A DNA stretch of 54,944 nucleotides from Nocardia amamiensis NBRC 102102 (lineage in GTDB: Bacteria; Actinomycetota; Actinomycetes; Mycobacteriales; Mycobacteriaceae). The DNA lies in the NCBI RefSeq assembly GCF_001612745.1, contig NZ_BDBA01000091.1, forward strand, positions 1 to 54,944, written 5' to 3'. The notes under the pieces are model-generated. The model searched no databases. It was not told where the DNA came from and saw nothing but the letters and a program-made list of their open reading frames with translations. Shown piece after piece: positions 33,676 to 42,019 of the stretch. Within the stretch, counting starts at the first letter, position 1; each line of letters starts with the position of its first letter. The position numbers and the translations under genes are program-made.

Positions 33676-34680
33676 TCAGTGCGCCGCTGGGCGCGGACCG
33701 TAGGTGTCGAGGAAGAGCACGGGGCCGGCGCCGAAGGCGTTCGTGGCGTCCAGCTCGAGCAGCGCGGCCAATGCCTTGGCGGTGTAGACGGTCTCCAATC
33801 GCAGTCCGACCGCAGCTGCTCGCTGTTCGGCATCTCGCGCGGCGGGGGTCGTGTGGCCGTAGCCGGGGCCGAGCCACTCGGTGGTCATCGTGACGTCGTC
33901 TGGCCGTAGTCCGGTCGGGGCGAAGCGGGCTCCGCGGGACCGAAGCAGGTTTTCGGTGCGCTCGGCGAGGCGGACGATGTGCGCGGCGTCGAGGGGCAGC
34001 GTGTCGTTCACGACGACGCCGACAACGCGCGTGCGCAACCCGGCCAGTCGCAGCCCCAGTGCGAGACCGGCCGCGGTGCCGCCGGACCCGACGGCGGTGA
34101 CGATGTGCGTGGGCTCGGGGAGTTCGCCCGCGGCGATCTGGGCCGCGAGTTCATACGCCGCCTCGACGTAACCCAGGGCGCCGACCGGCGACGAGCCGCC
34201 TGCGGGCAGGAAATACGGGCGCGTTCCGCCACGCAGGTGGCGCAGATACAGCCACGGCGCGGCGAGTATCGTGCGCAGCTTGCTGTGTGTGAAATGCAGT
34301 GTGGCCCCGGAGTTCTCCAGTCGCCGCAGCTGCGCGCGGACATGGTCGTCGACCGGCTGGTCGACCAGGGCGAGAGCGGTATCGATGCCGTGGGCGCGGC
34401 CGTACAAGGCCGTGGCGAGACCCCAGTTGGTGCCGGTGCCGCCGACGGTGAGGATGGTGCGCGCGCCGCGGCGCCGCGCCTCGGGCAGCAGCCACTCCAG
34501 CTTGCGCACTTTGTTGCCGCCCCAGCCGCCGTCGCCGTATCCGCTCTCGTCTTTGCACCACAACTCGGCTGTGGTGCCGAGGTCATACCGGCGCACCGGG
34601 GTCGGCGCGGTGCCGAGCCGGAGAAACGGCAAAGTGTCGGTCACCTCGGGAAAATGCTCATGCAGGAGCGCCCCGGTCAT
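33676..34680 (-). CDS. PLP-dependent D-cysteine desulfhydrase/ACC deaminase-like enzyme
   Basis: The 334-residue enzyme is a fold-type II PLP protein. Lys57 in GGWGGNKVRKLEWLL is the Schiff-base lysine, with the GNKxRK motif of D-cysteine desulfhydrases and ACC deaminases. TVGGTGTNWGLATAL lies in the cofactor-binding region, and VTAVGSGGTAAGLALG forms the phosphate-binding loop. It would release ammonia, and H2S if the substrate is D-cysteine, from a small amino acid. The ATG overlaps the stop of a TetR gene, and the importer/redox operon lies downstream on the same strand, so a shared sulfur theme is possible. The exact substrate cannot be read from the sequence. Confidence 0.85.
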   Translation of the reverse strand: MTGALLHEHFPEVTDTLPFLRLGTAPTPVRRYDLGTTAELWCKDESGYGDGGWGGNKVRKLEWLLPEARRRGARTILTVGGTGTNWGLATALYGRAHGIDTALALVDQPVDDHVRAQLRRLENSGATLHFTHSKLRTILAAPWLYLRHLRGGTRPYFLPAGGSSPVGALGYVEAAYELAAQIAAGELPEPTHIVTAVGSGGTAAGLALGLRLAGLRTRVVGVVVNDTLPLDAAHIVRLAERTENLLRSRGARFAPTGLRPDDVTMTTEWLGPGYGHTTPAARDAEQRAAAVGLRLETVYTAKALAALLELDATNAFGAGPVLFLDTYGPRPAAH

Positions 34681-35288
34681 GGTTTGATCGCCTCAGGGAT
34701 GCCCAGCAGCGCCGCCTGCACCTCGTGCAGGCGATCGATATCGCCGCGGATGCCCGCGACATTGTCGTTGTACAGGAACGCTTCGCCGAGCCGGACCAGC
34801 GCGTAGGCGAGCAGCGCGGGTTCGAGTGGCGGGCGGTAGCCGTCCTCCTCGGTGGCACGGGTGATCAGCCCCTGGACGATGCCGACGATCAGCGGTTGCA
34901 CCGGTCCGTCGCTCGTGGTGAGGATGCGCAGCCCGGACAGCGGCTCGTTCTCGAAGTAGCGGCGGAACGGTTCGTTGTCGGTCATCCAGCGGTTGACCCG
35001 GTAGAGCACATCCAGGATGCGCCGGGCGCCGGTGGAGCGGCGGCGGGCGTCGGCGCGGCTGAGCAGGGCCTCGAACTCCCCGGCCAGTACCGCGCCGAGC
35101 ACGCCGTCGCGGGAGCCGAACCAGCGGTAGATCGAGGCGCGGCTGAGTCCGAGTTGCCCGGCGATCGCCTGGATGTCCACGCGCTCACCGGCCAGGAACG
35201 CCTTGCGGGCGTGCTCGATGACCTGTTCCCTGGTCGCGGAGGCCGGCCGGCCGGGAGGGCGGGTGGTCCGCTGACTGGAATCGATCAT
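34677..35288 (-). CDS. QsdR-like TetR regulator
   Basis: The 203-residue regulator has a TetR domain in residues 12-70 with ASATREQVIEHARKAFLAG, DIQAIAGQLGLSRASIYRWF and GSRDGVLGAVLAGE. The C-terminal region (NRWMTDNEPFRRYFENEPL, GLRILTTSDG, ATEEDGYRPPLEP) recalls the QsdR group of Rhodococcus, which controls lactone degradation. I use the second ATG (MIDSS) because the first, at 35303, lies inside a palindromic operator. No clear ribosome site precedes either. It is translationally coupled to the PLP enzyme. Confidence 0.78.
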   Translation of the reverse strand: MIDSSQRTTRPPGRPASATREQVIEHARKAFLAGERVDIQAIAGQLGLSRASIYRWFGSRDGVLGAVLAGEFEALLSRADARRRSTGARRILDVLYRVNRWMTDNEPFRRYFENEPLSGLRILTTSDGPVQPLIVGIVQGLITRATEEDGYRPPLEPALLAYALVRLGEAFLYNDNVAGIRGDIDRLHEVQAALLGIPEAIKP

Positions 35289-35296
35289 CGAAAAAT

Positions 35297-35320
35297 GATA
35301 CATCGTTTAGAACGTGTATC
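35297..35320. promoter_or_regulatory. Palindromic operator between TetR and acyl-CoA dehydrogenase genes
   Basis: GATACA at 35297-35302 mirrors TGTATC at 35315-35320, and inner CGTT/AACG extend the symmetry with one unpaired base. The element lies between the dehydrogenase stop and the TetR start. It covers a possible upstream ATG of the TetR gene, so it is a likely autoregulatory site. Confidence 0.5.
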
Positions 35321-35334
35321 GAAACAGATCATGC

Positions 35335-37131
35335 TCAGAACCAGGCATCCTGCATCTGCAGCGTAGTCCGGTCCAGGCGGGAGAGCAGATCCATCGCGGG
35401 TGCGGTCTTGGGTAACTCGAAATGATAGAAGAAACGAGCCGCGTGCCGCTTGCCATCGTAGAAGTCGCCGGGACGGTCCCCAGTGGCGAGGAACTGCTCG
35501 AGCCAGATCCACGCCAGCACGATGTGCCCGAACGCCTCCAGGTACACCGAGCTGTTGGCCAGCGCGGCTTCGATGTCGCCGGAGGCGAACAGTCCGGCGG
35601 TCACCTCCACCAGCCGCCGCCACGCCGTATCCAGCTGGGCGGCGAGCTCGGCCGCATCGCCACCCGCCGTGCGGGCCGCGGCGATGGTCGCCTCGACCCG
35701 CGCGCCCAGGGCGAGCAGTCCGGCGCCGCCCTGCTGGGTCACCTTCCGGCCGAGCAGATCCAAGCCCTGGATGCCGTGGGTGCCTTCGTGGATCGGGTTG
35801 AGCCGGTTGTCCCGGTAGTGCTGCTCGACGTTGTACTCACGGGTGTAGCCGTAGCCGCCGAGCACCTGGATGGCGAGGCTGTTGGCCTCCAGGCACCACT
35901 GCGAGGGCCAGCTCTTGGCGATCGGGGTCAGGATGTCCAGCAGCAAGGTAACCGCGCGGCGGTCCTCCTCGGACTCGGCGGTGCGCTGGTCGTCGACCAG
36001 CCGGGCGCAGTACAGCACCAACGCCAGTCCGCCTTCGGCATAAGCCTTCTGCGCCAGCAGCATTCGCTTCACGTCGGCGTGCTCGATGATCGGGCGCTGC
36101 GGCGCGGCCGGGTCGGCGGGCAGTTTGGCCCGGCCCTGGGTACGGGTGCGGGCGTAGTCGAGCGACTCGAGGTAACCGGTGTAGCCGAGCGCGGCGGCGA
36201 CCAGGCCGACGCCGATCCGCGCCTCGTTCATCATGTGGAACATGTAGGTCAGCCCGCGATGCGGTTCGCCGACCAGGTAGCCGACGGCGCCGGATACGCC
36301 GCCGGGAGTCCAGCGGCCCTCGCCGAAGTTCAGCACGGTGTTGACCGTGCCGCGGAAGCCCATCTTGTGGTTGAGCCCGGCCAGCGCGACGTCATTGCGC
36401 TCGCCGATCGCGCCGTCGTCGCCGACCAGGAAGCGCGGCACCACGAACAGCGAGATCCCCTTGGTGCCCGCCGGTCCGCCGGGGATCTTCGCCAGCACGA
36501 GGTGCACGATGTTCTCGCCGAGTTCGTGATCGCCGCCGGAGATCCACATCTTCGTGCCGAACAGCCGGTACGTGCCGTCGTCCTGCGGCTCGGCGCGGGT
36601 GACGATGTCGGCCAGCGACGAACCGGCCTGCGGCTCCGACAGGCACATGGTGCCGAAGAACCGGCCCGCGAGCATCGGAAGGACAAACCGCTCCACGAGT
36701 TGCCCATCGGCATGGGAGACGAGCAGATTCGCGTTGGCCACGGTGAGGAACGGATAGCCCGCGGTGCCCGGGTTGGCCGCCTGGAACCAGGCGTAGCTCG
36801 CCTGCGCAACGGTGGCGGGCAGTTGCGCGCCGCCGAGTTCGTAATCCATTGCCGCCGAGGGCAACCCGGCCTTGGCGAAGGCCTCCAGTGCGCGGCCGAC
36901 CTCGGGGATGATGGTCACGCGTTCGCCGTCGAAGGTCGGTTCGTTGGCGTCGTTGAGTTTGTTGTGCGGCGCGAAGTACTTGGTGGCCAGCTGCTCGCTG
37001 AGCTCGAGCACAGCGTCGAAGGTCTCCCGCGAGTGCTCGGCGTACCGCTCGCGCTTGGTCAGCCCCTCCGCGTCGAGCCACTCGTAGAGCAGGAAATCCA
37101 GATCGCGCCGGGACAACAAGGTCGACCGCAT
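35335..37131 (-). CDS. Acyl-CoA dehydrogenase, long form
   Basis: The 598-residue flavoenzyme begins at ATG (MRSTLLSRRDLDFLLYEWLD) with AAAGGA seven bases upstream; another ATG at 37152 adds seven residues. This long form has an N-terminal extension, then MCLSEPQAGSSLADIVTRAE and GTKMWISGGDHELGENI around 185-220. It contains LGGYGYTREYNVEQHYRDNR, where Glu of TREY is the likely base, and HEGTHGIQGLDLLGRKV for FAD contact. A C-terminal dehydrogenase-associated domain fills the last 130 residues. It resembles Mtb FadE5-type enzymes. Control by the QsdR-like gene immediately downstream is likely. Confidence 0.9.
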   Translation of the reverse strand: MRSTLLSRRDLDFLLYEWLDAEGLTKRERYAEHSRETFDAVLELSEQLATKYFAPHNKLNDANEPTFDGERVTIIPEVGRALEAFAKAGLPSAAMDYELGGAQLPATVAQASYAWFQAANPGTAGYPFLTVANANLLVSHADGQLVERFVLPMLAGRFFGTMCLSEPQAGSSLADIVTRAEPQDDGTYRLFGTKMWISGGDHELGENIVHLVLAKIPGGPAGTKGISLFVVPRFLVGDDGAIGERNDVALAGLNHKMGFRGTVNTVLNFGEGRWTPGGVSGAVGYLVGEPHRGLTYMFHMMNEARIGVGLVAAALGYTGYLESLDYARTRTQGRAKLPADPAAPQRPIIEHADVKRMLLAQKAYAEGGLALVLYCARLVDDQRTAESEEDRRAVTLLLDILTPIAKSWPSQWCLEANSLAIQVLGGYGYTREYNVEQHYRDNRLNPIHEGTHGIQGLDLLGRKVTQQGGAGLLALGARVEATIAAARTAGGDAAELAAQLDTAWRRLVEVTAGLFASGDIEAALANSSVYLEAFGHIVLAWIWLEQFLATGDRPGDFYDGKRHAARFFYHFELPKTAPAMDLLSRLDRTTLQMQDAWF

Positions 37132-37189
37132 CAGCCCGTCCTTTCGAGACATGTTCGAGCCAGTGTATCTTAGGACCGTAGCTGGACCG

Positions 37190-40027
37190 TCAGCTGTCGG
37201 CAACGAGCAGTCCGCGGTCCCGCGCGATCGCGGCTGCCTCGGTCCGGGTGGCCGCGCCGAGCTTGCCGAGGATGCGCGAGACGTGCACGCCCGCGGTGTT
37301 GGCGCTGATGAACAGCTCGGCCGCGATCTGGCGATTGCTCGCGCCCGTGGCCACCAGCCGCAGCACGTCGAGTTCCCTGGGCGTCAGCCCCCCGGTGCTC
37401 GGTCGCTGCGTGACCGGCGGCTGGTCCCCGGGGCCATCGAGAACGATCCCGGCGCGGTCGGCCAGCTGCTCGGCGTGCTCGCGCAGCGGCGGCGCCTGCA
37501 ATTCGCCGGCCAGCTCCAGGACCGTGCGCAATGCGGTGCGCGCCGCCGCGCGATCGCCTGTGGCCAGTTCGGCTTCGCCGGATTCGAGCAGGCTGCGTGC
37601 CAGCTCGTACGGCTGGCGCAGTGCTGTCCAGGAAGACGCCGCCGCCGACCAATCTGCGGGACGGCCACTGCGCACGGCGCGGCAGGTGTCCCGGTGGGCG
37701 GCGTCGACCGCCGTGGTCACCGGTAGCCTTTCCGTGACGGAGTCGAGAACCATTGTCGCGCAGCGGGTTCGCGCTACCGCGGCGGCCAGCGCCCACGCCT
37801 CGTGATGATGCGCGGTGAGATCGTCGGCGGTCAGGGTCACGGCGCCGATCTCAGCGGCGCGCTGCGGGTTGCCCGTCGCATGCGCGATCTCGGTTTGCAC
37901 GGTGTGCAGCTGGATCTGGTATTGCCTGGCCCATCGGCGGTCGCCGAGCAAGGGCTGCGCGGTCTTGGTGCTGGTCTGCGCGGCGTCCGCGTCACCACGC
38001 GCCAGCATGATCTTGGCGTGACACAGCAGGAGTGCGGCGGTGCTCAGCGGCGGCAGCCGTTCGGTCAGCCATTCGTCGATGAGATCCAGCGCCTCGTTCC
38101 AGCGGCCCAGCGCGGTGAGCGCCTGGGCCCATTTGACCAGCAGAATCGGTCCGGTCTCGACGAAACGGTAGGTCTCGTGCGCGGCGCGCAGCCCCTGCTG
38201 GATGGCGGCGATGGCCGCCTCGTTCGCACCCGCCGCGATGAGCAGTGCCGACTCCCACAGCACCACCGTCAACAGCGTTCGTGGATCATCCGCGGCTGTC
38301 GCGGCGGCATGCGCCCGTTCGAAATGTGCCATGGCTATCTCGGGGCGGTCTGCAGTGGCCAGCCCGAGATATGCATACGCGCGCGCGGCCAGTGCCCACT
38401 CGTCCAGCTGTTCGGCCACGTCGACGGCGGCACGCGCATCTCTTTCGGCGGCGGCCGCGTCGCCGCTGAACACCCGCGCGGCGGCGAGTTCCGCGAGCAC
38501 CTCGCCACGCAGTACCGCCGGCTGGTCCGCGGGAAGCAGCGCCAGCGCGGCGAGCAGGTCGTCATCCCCGCCGCTGCTGCTCTGATTGCGCAATCCGGCC
38601 CGATAGTGGTGCAGCCGCGCGGCGCGCTCCGGTTCGACCGTCGCATCGATGGCCGCCAGCGCCTCGTCGGCGGCCGCGATGCCGCGCTCGATGACGCCGC
38701 CGCGATGGCATGCCGCCACGACCGCTTCCAGCACACCGAGCCGATCGGCGTCCACCCGGCTCGCGGCTTCCGGCGTCCGGTCCCACAATTCGAGCACCCG
38801 ATCCAAGTGGTGTACCTGATCGCCATGTGCACCAGCGCTTTCCGCATCCGACGCGGCGTACCACGCGGCTTCGAGCGCCAGCGGTAGGTCGCTCGCCGCG
38901 TACGCATGATAGGCCAGCTCGCCGGAGGGGAACTCGGCCCGGTCGGCGGCGAGCACCTGGGAAATCTTGGTGTGCAGTCGTTTCCGTTGGACTGGCAGCA
39001 GATCGTCGTAGACGGCGTCGCGAATGAGAATGTGCCGGAACTCGTAGCCGGTGTCGGTGGCAACCAGGAGTTGGTGGTCGACCAACTGGTGCAGGGCGGC
39101 GGTGAGCGCGTCCTCGCCGATGTCGCCGGCACGCTCGAGCAGCGTGTGGCGAATCGGTGACCCGGCCACCGCCGCGAGCCGCAATACCGAACCGGTGTGG
39201 TCGGGCAGGTCGGCGAGGTACCCGAGCAACAGCTCCGACAGGTCGGCGGGCGTGTCCTCGGGTGCGGGACCGAGCGCCTCGACGAACAACGGAATTCCCT
39301 TGCTGCGCTCGAAGACTCGTGCGATCGTTCCTGGTTCCGGCTCGCGGCCCAGCAGCGCGGCCAGCTGCCGGCCCACTTCGTGCTTGGTCAGCGGCGCCGG
39401 AGTCAGCAGCCGGACCCCTGGGTCGCGGCGCCATCCGGCGACCAGCCTGCGCAGTGGTTCGGAATCGGCGGGCCGATAGGTGCCGACCAGCAGCAGATCC
39501 CGCTGAGCGAGGTTGGCCACCAGGAAGGCGAGCAGCTCGAGGCTGGCGTCATCGGCCCAGTGCAGGTCCTCCAGGACCACCACGACGGGCCGGACCGAAG
39601 CCAGCTGTTCCAGCACGGTCAGGATCTCACCGAACAACCGGATCCGATCGGTGTCGGTCTCCGCCGCTCCCGACCGCGCGGCCAACTCGGGAAGCCAGCG
39701 CGCCAGCGCGGGCTGGGCCACCGGAAGCAGGGCCGCGAGCCCGTCCACCCCCTGGTCTCGCAACAGCGCTCGCATGACCGCGACGAACGGCGCGAAGGGC
39801 ACGCCCTTGGCGCCGAACTCCGGACAACGTCCGCACAACACCACCGTCTGCGCGCCGACCCGCGTCGTGAACTCCGCGACCAGCCGCGACTTGCCGATGC
39901 CCGCCTCGCCCGCGACCAGCACGGTACGCACCGCCGGGTCCCGGTAGGCGTCCTGCAATGCCGCGACTTCGGCGGCCCGCCCGACGAAGGCACCGCATAC
40001 GGGAAGGCTCACCACGGGCGCGATCAT
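37190..40027 (-). CDS. Large LuxR-family ATPase regulator (LAL type)
   Basis: The 945-residue regulator starts at ATG (MIAPVVSLPV); the frame continues another 1.6 kb upstream but only as a shadow of the hydrolase gene. Walker A is GEAGIGKSRLV (about 40-50), Walker B VVVVLEDLHWAD (about 150). A long TPR-like helical region fills residues 330-850. The C-terminal LuxR HTH reads LTPRELDVLRLVATGASNRQ and ELFISANTAGVHVSRILGKL. Such LAL proteins are ATP-dependent activators, often of adjacent catabolic or secondary-metabolism genes. It is divergent from an epoxide hydrolase with a 126-base shared spacer, so control of that gene is likely. Confidence 0.9.
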   Translation of the reverse strand: MIAPVVSLPVCGAFVGRAAEVAALQDAYRDPAVRTVLVAGEAGIGKSRLVAEFTTRVGAQTVVLCGRCPEFGAKGVPFAPFVAVMRALLRDQGVDGLAALLPVAQPALARWLPELAARSGAAETDTDRIRLFGEILTVLEQLASVRPVVVVLEDLHWADDASLELLAFLVANLAQRDLLLVGTYRPADSEPLRRLVAGWRRDPGVRLLTPAPLTKHEVGRQLAALLGREPEPGTIARVFERSKGIPLFVEALGPAPEDTPADLSELLLGYLADLPDHTGSVLRLAAVAGSPIRHTLLERAGDIGEDALTAALHQLVDHQLLVATDTGYEFRHILIRDAVYDDLLPVQRKRLHTKISQVLAADRAEFPSGELAYHAYAASDLPLALEAAWYAASDAESAGAHGDQVHHLDRVLELWDRTPEAASRVDADRLGVLEAVVAACHRGGVIERGIAAADEALAAIDATVEPERAARLHHYRAGLRNQSSSGGDDDLLAALALLPADQPAVLRGEVLAELAAARVFSGDAAAAERDARAAVDVAEQLDEWALAARAYAYLGLATADRPEIAMAHFERAHAAATAADDPRTLLTVVLWESALLIAAGANEAAIAAIQQGLRAAHETYRFVETGPILLVKWAQALTALGRWNEALDLIDEWLTERLPPLSTAALLLCHAKIMLARGDADAAQTSTKTAQPLLGDRRWARQYQIQLHTVQTEIAHATGNPQRAAEIGAVTLTADDLTAHHHEAWALAAAVARTRCATMVLDSVTERLPVTTAVDAAHRDTCRAVRSGRPADWSAAASSWTALRQPYELARSLLESGEAELATGDRAAARTALRTVLELAGELQAPPLREHAEQLADRAGIVLDGPGDQPPVTQRPSTGGLTPRELDVLRLVATGASNRQIAAELFISANTAGVHVSRILGKLGAATRTEAAAIARDRGLLVADS

Positions 40028-40104
40028 GCCCGGAGCTTGCGGTCGCTGCCAAGTGCGAAGGTGAAGAACCCCGCCGGGTAAAGAGACATCCGAGGGCAAA
40101 ATAA

Positions 40105-40121
40105 CGAATTCTCGTGATTCG
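40105..40121. promoter_or_regulatory. Inverted repeat in the LuxR/epoxide hydrolase spacer
   Basis: CGAAT-TCTCGTG-ATTCG is a five-base inverted repeat with a seven-base spacer, located between the divergent regulator and hydrolase starts. It is a candidate activator site; the support is symmetry and position only. Confidence 0.3.
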
Positions 40122-40153
40122 GCGACCCCCTGGTTACCCGAAGTATTACTGGC

Positions 40154-41314
40154 ATGACGAACACCGAAATCCGCCCCTTCCGCATCGACATCCCGCAGGC
40201 CGACCTGGACGACCTCCGCCTGCGCCTGGCCCGCACCCGCTGGATCGACGACCTGCCCGGCACCGGCTGGGAACGCGGCGTGCCCACCGCCTACCTGAAG
40301 GACCTGGCCGGGTACTGGGCCGAGAAGTTCGACTGGCGGGCCGTCGAGGCAGAGCTGAACGCCTACCCGCAGTTCACCACCACCATCGCGGGCCAGAACG
40401 TGCACTTCCTGCACGTCCGCTCCGCCAAGGACGACGCCACCCCGTTGCTGCTGCTGCACGGCTGGCCCAGTTCGGTGGTCGACTTCCTCGACGTGATCGG
40501 CCCGCTCACCGATCCCGCCGCGCACGGCGCCCCCGACGCTCCGGCCTTCCATCTGGTCATCCCGTCGCTGCCTGGACACGGGTTCTCCGGCCCGATTACC
40601 GAGACCGGGTGGAACGACGGCCGGATCGCGGCAGCGCTCGGCGAGCTGATGGTGCGCCTCGGTTACGACCGCTACGGCGTGCAGGGCGGCGACCACGGCG
40701 CGTTCATCGCCCCGGCGCTCGGGCGGATCGACACCGAGCACGTGGTCGGCGTGCACGTCAACGCGCTGGTCACCTTCCCGACCGGCGACCCCGCCGACAT
40801 GGCCGCACTGACCGGCGCGGAGAAGGCGCGGCTGGGCGCGATGAAGAAGTTCCAGGACGACGGCTCGGCCTACATGAACCTGAAAGGTTCGCGCCCGAAC
40901 ACCATCGCGCAGCTGCTCGCCGACTCCCCGGCGGGCCAGCTCGGCTGGATCGCGGAGAAGTACCAGGAGTGGACCGACTCCGCACACGAGCTGCCCGAGG
41001 ACGCCGTCGACAAGGACCGGATGTTGGCCACGGTGAGCATCTACTGGTTCACCGACACCGCCCGCAGCGTCGCGAACTTCTACTACGAGCGTTTCCACGA
41101 CGCGAGCATGTTCGCGCCGAAGCCGAAGGGCACCGTGCCGACCGGTGTCGCGGTGTTCAAGGACGGCGACTACGCCATCCGCCGCTTCGCCGAGCGCGCC
41201 CACAACATCACGCACTGGTCGGAGTTCTACTCCGGCGGCCACTTCCCGGCGCTGGAGGTGCCGGAGTTGCTGGTCGGCGATATCCGAGAGTTCTTCCGCA
41301 CGCTCGGCGACTGA
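40154..41314 (+). CDS. EHN-type epoxide hydrolase
   Basis: The 386-residue alpha/beta hydrolase has the N-terminal EHN domain (PFRIDIPQADLDDLRLRLAR, residues 8-27; TRWIDDLPGTGWERG). The oxyanion region is HGWPSS (102-107). The nucleophile is Asp180 in VQGGDHGAFIAPALG, as in microsomal-type epoxide hydrolases, and the late His is in YSGGHFPALEVPELL. It opens epoxides to diols in the cytoplasm, useful for lipid or aromatic epoxides. The ATG follows an AT-rich upstream region, and a strong terminator follows the stop. Confidence 0.9.
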   Translation: MTNTEIRPFRIDIPQADLDDLRLRLARTRWIDDLPGTGWERGVPTAYLKDLAGYWAEKFDWRAVEAELNAYPQFTTTIAGQNVHFLHVRSAKDDATPLLLLHGWPSSVVDFLDVIGPLTDPAAHGAPDAPAFHLVIPSLPGHGFSGPITETGWNDGRIAAALGELMVRLGYDRYGVQGGDHGAFIAPALGRIDTEHVVGVHVNALVTFPTGDPADMAALTGAEKARLGAMKKFQDDGSAYMNLKGSRPNTIAQLLADSPAGQLGWIAEKYQEWTDSAHELPEDAVDKDRMLATVSIYWFTDTARSVANFYYERFHDASMFAPKPKGTVPTGVAVFKDGDYAIRRFAERAHNITHWSEFYSGGHFPALEVPELLVGDIREFFRTLGD

Positions 41315-41330
41315 TTCCAGCGGAACCCAG

Positions 41331-41361
41331 AGGGCAGGCGGTACGCACCGCCTGCCCTTTC
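41331..41361. terminator. Strong intrinsic terminator
   Basis: AGGGCAGGCGGT pairs perfectly with ACCGCCTGCCCT across the loop ACGC: a 12-base stem, four-base loop and then TTT. It lies 17 bases after the epoxide hydrolase stop and before the oppositely oriented membrane-protein gene, so it may work for both strands. Confidence 0.9.
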
Positions 41362-41391
41362 GGCGTGTAAACCGAAGTCGGCGAAGCGAAC

Positions 41392-41916
41392 TCAAGCGAG
41401 AACCAGTGCGAGGAACCCTGCGATGTAGGCGAGGCCGAAGAGAATCGGGATCCATTGCTCGATGTGGGTGAGGGGCCAGTACCGTGAGCGGTCCTTCCCT
41501 TCGCCTAGGGCCCACCATTCGGCGCGCCAGAAGGGTGAGGCGGGGAGTCGTTCTTCGAGGGCGCCGATGACCTGGTACTTGGCGCTGTTGAGGAGCCGGT
41601 AGCTGCGCACCAGGTAGAACCAGGCGAAACACTGGCCGAGGATCGCGACCAGCGGGATGGCCAGCCACCCTTCCTTGTTCGACGGTGGGGTTTTCCCAAA
41701 TGCGGCGACAAGGGTGAAGATGCCGGTATTGAGTGTCACGAAGAACGAATTCGTCAGGCCGCGTCGCGCGCTGATGCGGTCGGCCATCTCCACGTAGAGG
41801 CGGTACTGCTCGAGTACCACGCTGTCGTAGGTGGTGCCGCGCGCGGGCCCGGTTCTGTCGTCCGGGTCGCTCCAGAGTCGGTGGCGGAGTTCGGACCGGC
41901 TGTCGTTCTGGTGCAC
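41392..41916 (-). CDS. Small RipA/SLATT-like membrane protein
   Basis: The 174-residue protein starts at GTG (MHQNDSRSELRHRLW) with GGAAGAGGG upstream; an ATG at 42000 would add 28 residues overlapping poorly coding sequence. VLEQYRLYVEMADRISARRG leads to two transmembrane helices (TLNTGIFTLVAAFG, then LAIPLVAILGQCFAWFYLV). SYRLLNSAKYQVIGALEERL, a Trp-rich segment and a third hydrophobic helix at the C-terminus follow. The pattern matches what is catalogued as RipA-family octameric membrane proteins, related to SLATT-like effectors found near nucleotide-sensing immune genes. It lies 104 bases after the TIR-WD40 gene on the same strand and is probably its partner. Confidence 0.7.
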   Translation of the reverse strand: MHQNDSRSELRHRLWSDPDDRTGPARGTTYDSVVLEQYRLYVEMADRISARRGLTNSFFVTLNTGIFTLVAAFGKTPPSNKEGWLAIPLVAILGQCFAWFYLVRSYRLLNSAKYQVIGALEERLPASPFWRAEWWALGEGKDRSRYWPLTHIEQWIPILFGLAYIAGFLALVLA

Positions 41917-42019
41917 TGTCCCTCTTCCTGACGTGTTGTCGTGTTCCTGAGCGGATTCCTTCTTCTCGGCGAGGTGTTTACGGCGACCAGTTCGGCGCAA
42001 GCCGGGGGGCCGCTCGCTT

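Noticed and set aside
40028..41668. Upstream extension of the LuxR regulator frame to a 1492-residue product
   Set aside because: The extra 547 residues are antisense to the epoxide hydrolase gene, rich in Arg/Gly, and have no family features. The ATG at 40027 fits the conserved N-terminus.
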